64,000 nucleotides of DNA from Orobanche coerulescens (Eukaryota > Streptophyta > Magnoliopsida > Lamiales > Orobanchaceae): positions 145,562,096-145,626,095 of the forward strand of contig CM065802.1 of the NCBI GenBank assembly GCA_033398695.1, read 5' to 3'. Below, in pieces: positions 55,356 through 64,000 of the stretch (the stretch's first letter is position 1; the number at the start of each line of letters is the position of its first letter). Under the pieces are notes generated by a model that did no database searches, was not told the origin of the DNA, and saw only the letters and a list, made by a program, of their open reading frames with translations. The translations under genes were made by a program, and so were the position numbers.

Positions 55356-58300
55356 TCAAGACGAAAATAACTCTGGATATCTGGACTTCATGCTATCCTC
55401 CGTTTCCCAAGTGGCTTCTTCAATTCCGTGGCGTGACCACTGAACTTTGACCAAAGTGATTGGTTTGTTCCTCAACTGCTTAACTCGACTCTCGAGTATC
55501 CTGACCGGTCTTTCTTCAAACGTTCCATCCTGAGCGATTTCGATCTCGCCGAAATCAATGACATGACTAGGATCCGGTATATATATCCGTAACTGGGATA
55601 CGTGGAACATGTTATGAACATGGCTTAGTGACGGCGGTAATGCCAATCTATATGCCAACTCTCCAACTCTCTCGAGGATTTCGAATGGTCCGATATATCT
55701 TGGACTCAGCTTTCCTTTTCTCCCCAAACGAAAGATTCCCCGAGTAGGAGAAACTTTTAAAAGTACGTGATCTCCAATACTGAACTCTAATGGATGACGA
55801 CGTACATCTGCATAAGATTTCTGTCGACTCTGGGCGGTCAACAGCCTTTCGCGAATCAAGGCTATCTTCTCTCGTGTCTGTACGATCAACTCCGGTTCTG
55901 TCCCGATCAAGTCTGATGAATCGTCACAACATAGGGGCGACCTGCATCTCTTCCCGTATAATGCCTCAAACGGTGCCATCTTAATGGAAGCATGCCAGCT
56001 ATTGTTGTAGGTGAATTCAATCAACGGTAGATGAATTTCCCAATCATTTAACCAATCTAAGGCACATGCTCTCAGCATGTCTTCCACCGTTTGCATAGTC
56101 CTCTCGGATTGTCCGTCTGTCTGCGGATGATAAGTTGTACTGGAGTTCAATTCGGTCCCCAAGGCCTTATGAACTGCTTTCCAAAAATGTGATACAAAGC
56201 CACCGTCTCGGTCAGAAATAAAAGTCTTCGGCGTACCATGCAATCGAACTATCTCTGAAATAAATACTCGTGATAACCTCTCGGGTCCCCAAGTGTCCTT
56301 AATGCCTAGAAAATGAGTCGATTTGGTTAGACGATCAACTATCACCCAAATCATGTTCATTCGTGTCTTGGTTCTCTGCATACTAGTGATAAAGTCCATC
56401 GATATATCCTCTCACTTCCATTAAGGAATCGGGAGCGGCTTCAGCATTCCGGCAGGTCGTTGATGCTCGATCTTAACCTGTTGACAAGTCAAACATTTTG
56501 AGACATAATCCGCTACATCTTTCTTCATGTTGCCCCACCAAAATTTTTGTTTCAGGTCCTTATACATCTTACTGGTGCCCGGGTGGATAGAATAGGGCGA
56601 GCTGTGAGCTTCTTTCATAATCGTCTGTTTCAGAACATCGACATCGGGAACGCAAAGTCGGTTATGAAATCTCAAAACTCCATCATCATGAATTACGAAT
56701 CCGGGGGCCTTTCCCTTGATCACTTCATCACGTAACCGAATCATCAGAGGATCATCTACTTGCTTAGATTTGATTTCTTTGATTAACGATGAAGTTATTT
56801 CCATCACGCACAGTTGTCCTTGGACTCTTTGTAACCACACTTCAATTCCTTCACGAATCATTTCTCGTTGAATGCTGAGCTGGGAGGTCAGGGTCTCCAG
56901 CATCTGAATAGAAACAGGCTTGCGGCTAAGTGCATCGGCCACTACATTTGCTTTGCCTGGATGATAAAGAATCTCCAAGTCATAGTCCTTAATAAGTTTC
57001 AGCCATCTCCTTTGCCGCATGTTCAACTCTTTCTGACTGAAGATGTATTTGAGACTCTTGTGATCCGTAAAGATCTGACAATGAGTCCCGTACAGATAAT
57101 GTCTCCAGATTTTCAAGGCGAAAATTACCGCTGCCAGCTCCAAATCATGTGTTGGGTAATTCACTTCATAAGGTTTCAGCTGTCGTGACGCATAGGCGAT
57201 CACCTTATCATTCTGCATCAATACACATTCGAGTCCTTGGTTCGAAGCATCACTGTAAACTATGAATCCTCCAGTTCCCTGTGGAAGTGTTAAAACCGGT
57301 GCTGTCATCAATCTCCTCTTCAATTCATCAAAGCTTTTCTAACACATTTCATTCCATTCAAACTTTTGAGTTTTCTGCAGGAGTCGAGTAAGTGGGCGGG
57401 AAATTTTGGAAAACCCTTCCACGAATCGACGATAATATCCAGCAAGTCCTAAGAAACTTCGGACTTCTTTCACGTTCTTAGGAGGCTTCCAATCCATAAC
57501 TACTTCGATTTTCTGGGGGTCTACTCGTACTCCTTCAGCTGATACCACATGACCGAGGAACATTACTTCCTTTAGCCAAAATTCACACTTAGAGAGCTTG
57601 GCGTACAATTGCTCGCTTCTCAAAAGTTCTAATACAATCCGCAAATGTTGTGCATGTTCTTCCGGGCTCTTGGAATAAACTAGAATGTCATCAATGAACA
57701 CAACCACAAACTTGTCCAAATACTCTATGAACACACGATTTATCAATTGCATAAACACTGCAGGTGCATTAGTGAGACCAAACGGCATCACTACAAACTC
57801 ATAATGTCCGTAACGAGTTCTGAATGCTGACTTCGGAACATCAAATTCCTTAATCCTCAGCTGATGATATCCTGATCTCAGATCAATTTTAGAAAATATT
57901 GTTGCTCCTTGCAACTGGTCAAACAAATCATCGATCCGTGGCAATGGATATTTGTTCTTAATCGTCATCTTGTTCAGTTCTCGATAGTCAATACATAGTC
58001 GAAGCGATCCATCCTTCTTTCGAACAAAAAGAACTGGTGCACCCAGGGCGAAACGCTCGGCTGGATATAGCCTTTGTCCAGTAACTCTTCCAGTTGCTTC
58101 TTCAACTCGTACATTTCAGTCGGTGCCATACGATACGACGCCTTTGAAATTGGTGTAGCTCCTGGTTCCAGCTCGATGGTGAATTCTACATCCCGTCGTG
58201 GGGGTAGTCCAGGTAACTCGTCAGGGAATACATCCGGAAATTCGTTCACAACATGAATGGATGAAAGTTCCACAATTTCGTCTTTTTTCTTCATTGCATA

Positions 58301-60022
58301 ACACCAGTATCCAGTACAGCCCTGTTTCAACAATTTGACAGCTTTCATCGCCTTGATCACCTTTCCTAAGCTTCCGGGTTTCCATCCTTCAAACAGTATT
58401 TCGGAACCATCGTCAGTGATCAGTGAAATATTCCTCTCTCGGTAATTTACAATAGCTCCATATCGATTAAGCCAATCATCTGCGAGTATCAGGTCGTCTC
58501 CTTGCATTTCTATCACAATCAAATTTGAGAGCCACTCTCTGCCTCCAAATGATATAGGGAAATCTCTAGTTTCTAAGTTTCCAACAATCCTCTCTCTGCT
58601 CGGTAAACCAAAAACATAAGGTTCACAATTATGAAAACCAAAAATATTGAAATGATTCACACAAGACAAGGATATAAATGAATGCGTAGCTCCTGTATCG
58701 AATAAAATGCTAACTGGCTGTGAAAGGATCTGAACAGTACCTGATGCGACAGCGGCATCCTGGTCATATGTCCTCCTCATCTCGTACAGACGTGGGGGAG
58801 CAGATCCAACACTCGAGGCTCCTCTGCAGTCGAACTGTCCTCTGCCTCGGCCTCGACCGAAATTCTGAGGCAGTTGAACACTTTGTTGCGTTTGCTGATT
58901 ACTTGCTTCCTTTTGAGCTGGCTGAGATGTACGGTTTCCATTAAACTTTGTGGCATCCTTGCAAAATGTCGCACGGTGCCCTTCCTGCCCGCAATCAAAA
59001 CATGTAACTGGAGTACGGAGACAATCACGCCAAAGGTGGCCTGGGCGACCACAGTTAAAGCACTTCCTAGATGTATCCGTCGTGGCTGACACTAATCCGA
59101 AATTCTTTCCGCTCTTAGATGGGTGCGAAGGTTTCTTGAAAGAGTGAAAGGATGACTGGGCCTTGCGGGGCCCACTGCTCTTGTGCTCTGTGAAACTACC
59201 AGAGACTTTCTACTTCTTGGATTCTCCAAACTTTTCCATCGCTGCTTCTTTGATCTCATACGCCAATGCTTTATCCTGATATTGATGAAGAGTGGTACAT
59301 TCAAAACCGGACATGTACTGGATTTCTGGTTTCATCCTCATATCAAAATGGATCATCATTTCTGCATTTGTTCTGACCATGTGTCGAACAAACGCCATCT
59401 GTTGGTTAAACGTCTTAATCGTATGGGATACTGGCTCGTCTGATGGCTGTGCGGAGAAAAATTCCCGAACTCTGGCTTCCCTCACAGGACGAGGGCAGTA
59501 CTGAGCTTCCATCATCAATTTAAATTCTGTCCAGTCCGCATCATGATCTTCAGGCCGGATGGCTTCCCACCACTCGGATGCTTCCCCTATCAAAAAGTAC
59601 TGAGCAATAGAGGCTCTCCGATCGTTTGGGCAATTTATCCCGGCAAAAATTTTCTCCAATTCCTTTAACCAATGATCCCATGTAGGGGTCTCAGAAAAGC
59701 CGTCGAATTTAGGTGGTTGCATCTTTGCCACCTCTTGCATCCATCGGTCGCCTCGATTTCCCATGTCTGGGATACCTTGTTGTCAGTCTCCCTGTTGTAA
59801 CCCTACTGCCACCTGCATTCGGTCCACGATCTGGGCGAACTGAGTCATCTGGTTCACCACCTGACGAAGAATTTCGGGCACAGCAGGTTCCGGTTCATTA
59901 TTAATAGATCTCTGTGGCTCGCCTGGGCTGTGGCTGGCATGATTAGAAGGCGAAACTTCTTTTTCGGCATTCCTTCGTCCGCGTCCACGACCGCGACCAC
60001 GTCCACGTCCACCTCTCAACAT
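55356..60022 (-). pseudogene. gag-pol: E4 gag-pol polyprotein, broken
   Basis: The ATG at 60022 opens MLRGGRGRGRGRGRGRR. Gag core includes PPKFDGFSETPTWDHWLKEL (59700) and [19 protein letters not shown]. Zinc knuckles are CFNCGRPGHLWRDC and CFDCGQEGHRATFC. Protease: [32 protein letters not shown] and [10 protein letters not shown]. RNase [26 protein letters not shown]. Integrase: HHCC with [14 protein letters not shown], then MDFITSMQ, ISDRDGGFV. The C-terminal chromodomain-like tail (LVKVQWSRHGIEEATWETED) is intact. Breaks: stop near 59783, TAG near 59208, a one-base loss near 58045 in RT, TAG near 57336, and two stops near 56405-56412. Confidence 0.9.
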
Positions 60023-60235
60023 ACTGTAAGCATAAATACTCAATATACATGAAACAATATCGTTCAATGTTCAAGTATAAAGAGATACAATATGAAAACG
60101 ACGAGATAAAGTTTAGGAACTTACAACCACCGCCCGCACGAAGATATAGGCAGTACAGTGATGTTATTCGCGGTCGGTTACCTCAAAAGACATATATGAC
60201 CCCTATTTTAACCCAATGGCCAAGATATCCATAAT

Positions 60236-60251
60236 CTTAGCTCCGATACCA
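60236..60251 (-). other. Primer binding site, tRNA-iMet type, E4
   Basis: TGGTATCGGAGCTAAG on the minus strand, one mismatch to the usual TGGTATCAGAGC, five bases from the LTR. Confidence 0.85.
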
Positions 60252-60256
60252 TATTC

Positions 60257-62617
60257 TGTAACACTCTAGATATATTCAGGAATATTACAGCGCCGTAAAT
60301 CCTTTTCATAAGAATTTACAAGGCTGAACGAAAGAAACTATGATAACCGATACCAACATAATACAAGTAACTGACTTAAGAATACAACAGTTCTGAATCA
60401 ATACCGAAAATAAAATATCCAAAGGAGGGACATCACCAAAATCAATTATTACAACGAAAACGTACTCGAGTACTTATTAAAAGTAACGCAAACAACAGAC
60501 AATTACACCCGGCCGGAACACCACTCTGCACCCTCGTCGTCGTGCAGCTCCAGTGGTTGTTCCCTGCTCTTCTGGATCCTGAACATAGACAAATGTTCAC
60601 CCCCGAAGTGGTTAGCACAACGATGCTAGTACAAGTACAATAATCATACAACAGTGATGTAATCAACAATTATCATAACAAGTTTCTCCAACAAGAAATA
60701 ACAACAACACATATCACATCATAACAGTCTCAACATACTGATGGTATTCCAACGATCCATCGCACACAACTATAGATTCCCATGATGATCCCGTCGGACC
60801 AACGCATGGTGGAACTACCTATCCAACGATCCAGCGCACACAGCTATAGATTCCCATGATGATTCCCGTCGGATCAACGCATGGTGGACATTTAATTACA
60901 ATACATGTACATAATACCATCACAATATTACTGACACAATATAAACAATTCTAATTAAAGTACTTGCCTCGGTTCGATGACAAGAATAAAGCTTCCACGA
61001 ATATCAAAACACTCGAAGGTCGTCCCCTTCAATCAATCACGTTGCTAAGCTCGAACCTTAACAAAAGAAATAATATAGAATTCATCTCAAGTCGTACGAA
61101 CATCTAACAATCCAAATTACGGTCGGAAGTTCATAAAATGTAACCTGGCTGACTTGCTTAACGTACGTTACGTACCTTTGGTAGCGTACGTTAAGCTTAC
61201 TTTGTTAGCGTACGTAAACAACAAGGTCTTAGCGTACGCTAACTATGTATTGACAGTTCCTCTCTGATCAGTCGACTTGACTCGTCTGATGATATAACGC
61301 ACGTTACGTTCCAAGCGTAGCGTACATTAACTTATGCCCGATAGCGCACGTTAACTATAAAGCTTAGCGCACGCTAAACACGTATGACAGTTCTTCCCTG
61401 AGCAGTCGACTGTTCTTCCAGTGATGAAACTTATGAAATCCTCAGTGTTTAATATATGTTATCTCCATGCATATCACGTTCATCTCATTACAAATGATCT
61501 CACGGATTCAAACATCTTTGAGATACAAGAATACGCATGATTATCACAACACCATATTCCATCTTGATTTAAAATTCTTATGCGAAGTTCGGTGTTCTTA
61601 AGATCGATGCACTAGATTCCGATATCATCATTACATCCCGATTAAACCATGAAGATGAACTAACAATTCCAACTAATAAGAAAGGATGCAAAACTTCTAC
61701 GATTCTTTCCTAAGTCCGTTTAACAAAAGTGATAACAACTTTGCGTCTACGAATTGTGGTAACGTCATCAATATGGATAATCAATCTCAGAATATTTCTC
61801 TCATCATTCGACGTGGTGAGATGCTAGTCATAATGTTTCCAACGATGATATCTTAAGTATAAACATTCCAACTTATAAACATGATATTGTTTGGATAATT
61901 CATCAATGGAACTCAATATCTTGATAGCATAATCCTCATATCACACGAATCCAAGGTAGGAGATAGTATTAACATATCTTATGATGAAGAAAACACTGAA
62001 ATAATAGGTAGACTTCAACCCCGGTTGCTTGTGGGTCACTTCAAAGTGAGTTCCTTCTTCAATGATCAAGTGTAAGTACTCTCCAATCTTCAATGATCAT
62101 GTAAGGAGGGTTTATATGTGTTTAAGATGTAGGGAAGGCTCTATGGACTTTCCAAGATGTGAAGAACGAGTGAAGGAAACGTAAACCAAATGAAATGAGG
62201 GTGCAGTCCCTTATATAATGTTTATGCACATTAGCTGATTAGCGCACGCTATCCTACTATCCTTAGCGCACGCTAATAAGCGTTGACTCCAAAACTGTCC
62301 AGGTTCGCCCGCGGGAATCTTATCCGGACCCATGTCCGGCTGGCGCATGTGCTAGCCGCCTACCTCAATAATTGACTGTCTAACGTACGCAATTCCTCAT
62401 TCGTAGCGTGCGCTAGTTTTAGCCGATAACGCACGTTAATCTACATTCTTAGCGTATGTTATCACGAGTTTGCATGAGAAAAATTTACATGATGCTATAC
62501 TCATGTACAAAGATACAAATGTGAGAAATATCATACTCCAATTATCAAGATCACAATTCCGAATAATACAGGGTTCAACAACATATGAAATACTCAATAA
62601 TAAATCCGGATATTACA
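60257..62617 (-). repeat. E4 5' LTR
   Basis: 2361 bp, collinear with 52990-55320 and differing by scattered substitutions and a few indels. Palindromes at 61159-61376 and 62240-62461, TATA at about 62209-62217, modules at 60747-60893, hairpin near 60597-60615 with one arm weakened. Confidence 0.9.
61159..62461. repeat. Palindrome ladders, E4 5' LTR
   Basis: Two clusters, 61159-61376 and 62240-62461, with the same order and step sizes as in the 3' LTR. Single-base differences between the LTRs are mostly C/T or G/A changes within CG. Confidence 0.88.
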
Positions 62618-62622
62618 TTAAC
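62618..62622. repeat. Target-site duplication of E4, right
   Basis: TTAAC, matching 52985-52989. Confidence 0.92.
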
Positions 62623-64000
62623 CAGTTGGCGAACTCATGACTATGGTTTTATGCTCGTGTCCATTTACTTTTTCGGGGTTGGATATCAATATAAACTTGG
62701 TGTTCACTATATCATTTAGACAACAAAAATAAGAATTAGTTGTGAAAGGATATATATTCGCATATAACTTTAGGGAAAGTAACATTATAAACTCGGTACT
62801 TACTTGATACACTCGTCAACATCTTTGCAATTAGAACTGAATAAGGAATAATGATGTGCTTTTTCACTTGAAAGCACATCTAACGTTAAAGGTTTGCCCT
62901 TTCTTCTTTTTGTACCTCCCACTGGATGACCAACATTCACAAACATTTGTCCACCAGTTTCATTTTTGTCAACCTAACTATGAACACTTTTTGCACCCTT
63001 CTTAAGTCTTGTTTTTACTCCTTCATGCATATATGGTGAGCAAAATGTCAAACATTCTTCAATCAAATATCCTTCTGCCATGGATCCCTCTGGTCGACCA
63101 TTGTTCCGCACATATGACTTCACATAGGTTATCTTTCCATAAAGTACAACTATCTATAATGCATTGGTCCTCAAGCCTAACTTTGTTTACCAAGTGAATA
63201 GGCAAGTGCACCATTATGTCAAAAAAGGTTGGCAAGAATATTTTCTCAAGTTCTCACAACGTTTCGGTTATCTCAATTTGTAATCGATCAAGATTTTGGG
63301 GCATAATTACCTTACTGCATAAACTTCGAAAGAAAGCACCCAACCTAATCAAAGGGATTGCAATATTCCTCAGTAATGATTACCTGAAGCAAGTAATGCA
63401 ATAAGATGTGAGCATCATGACTTTTGTAACCCGACACTTTCCTTTCTAAAGAACGTACACATCGTGCAATATTTGATGCACACCCATAAGGCAATTTTGC
63501 ATCCTTTAAAGCACGACAAAATATTTCGTTCTTCTTTGAAGACATAGAAAAGCATGCTTTGTTAAGAACAACATGCTCGCCATCATCAGAAAGTTCTGGT
63601 TGGAGCCTTTCTTTGATGCCCAAGTCTAAAAGGTCAAATCGAGCTTTTGCATGATCCTTTGACTTCCTACTAATATTCAACAAAGTCCCTATCAACTTAT
63701 CACATATATTCTTTTCAATGTGCATCACATCAAGATTATGTCGACATGCATTGAATTGCCAATATGGCAATTCAAGAAATATTGACCTTTTCTTCCATGG
63801 GTAAGTGCTATCATTTTTTTTTGGTTTTGCGCTTTTCCAAAGAGATTTATAAAACTAGACAACTCTATCAAAGCTTCAACGCCTGATAAAGGTTTTGGAG
63901 GAAGGCTTTTCTCAACTTCACCATTAAAATCAATCTTATTGCGCCGCCATGAATGTTGAGCATCTAAAAATCTATGATGATCCATATAACATGTCTTCCT
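62623..64000 (-). pseudogene. CACTA (En/Spm) transposase gene, central part
   Basis: The minus-strand frame enters from the right edge with GEVEKSLPPKPLSGVEALIE, followed by a clear transposase block (LDVMHIEKNICDKLIGTLLN, ARFDLLDLGI, GYKSHDAHILLHYLL; 63770-63345) characteristic of the CACTA TNP2/Transposase_21 family and its DUF4218 neighbour. Further downstream, fragments resembling GPMHYR and AEGYLIEECLTFCS in shifted frames extend it to E4. A shift in an A-run near 63815 separates the first two frames, and another occurs after 63345. The element's termini are outside the window. It is the host layer of the whole nest. Confidence 0.8.

Larger units (their letters stand above)
52990..62617 (-). 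mobile_element. E4: Tekay/Del-like Ty3/gypsy element inserted in CACTA transposase
   Basis: About 9.6 kb, with LTRs 52990-55320 and 60257-62617, perfect TTAAC duplications, iMet-type primer site and purine tract. It is a single, simple insertion, unlike the three shared-LTR chains. The coding frame has several stops and a frameshift, so it is defective. Confidence 0.93.

Noticed and set aside
1..64000. Host protein-coding genes, tRNA or rRNA genes, satellites or telomeric repeats
   Set aside because: Looked for and not seen; every long open frame is explained by a transposable element. The tRNA-like matches are primer sites only.

Overview
This window is nuclear DNA of a flowering plant, probably from gene-poor heterochromatin. 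I find no host gene, tRNA, rRNA or CRISPR. Nearly every base belongs to a transposable element. The evidence is plant-type LTR retrotransposons (Athila, Tekay/Del-like chromoviruses and a SIRE/Maximus-like family), a CACTA transposase, tRNA-Asp and tRNA-iMet primer sites, and TATA boxes in LTRs. The sequence looks eudicot, but the family cannot be fixed from it.

The window reads as one nested stack. The oldest layer is a CACTA (En/Spm) transposase gene on the minus strand (51261-52984 and 62623-64000). Two Tekay-like elements sit in it. E4 (minus, 52990-62617) has both LTRs and a 5-bp TTAAC target duplication. E5 (plus) survives as 35486-37471 and 48387-51260. E5 was itself hit by E3 (minus, 37472-48386) and by an Athila chain (plus, 7142-35485). 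The Athila chain contains a SIRE-like array (minus, 1-7141) and another Tekay-like element, E2 (plus, 16084-25410, target duplication CTCCG).

Three of these families (SIRE-like, Athila, E3) form shared-LTR chains (LTR-internal-LTR-internal...). Almost all gag-pol frames are broken by stops and frameshifts. The best preserved reading frames are not gag-pol. They are the accessory ORFs: two near-identical ones in the SIRE-like array (569-1846 and 4079-5347) and one in Athila copy B (31493-32257). These look like members of the same plant-transposon protein family, although they sit in different retrotransposon superfamilies.

The most striking signal is a cis-regulatory architecture shared by all six LTR families here. 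Each carries many copies of its own 12-bp self-complementary CG-rich word: TAGCGYRCGCTA in the SIRE-like element, E3 and E4; TAACGTACGTTA in E5; TTACGGCCGTAA in Athila; GTGCCGCGGCAC in E2. Copies are mostly set 21-25 bp apart, about two helical turns, in pairs or short ladders. They lie in promoter-proximal (U3) DNA and usually end close to the TATA box. Except in E2, the words fit one frame, T-W-R-CG-NN-CG-Y-W-A. This looks like a co-evolving binding-site system for a dimeric DNA-binding factor. The accessory-ORF protein is one candidate partner, but that is inference.
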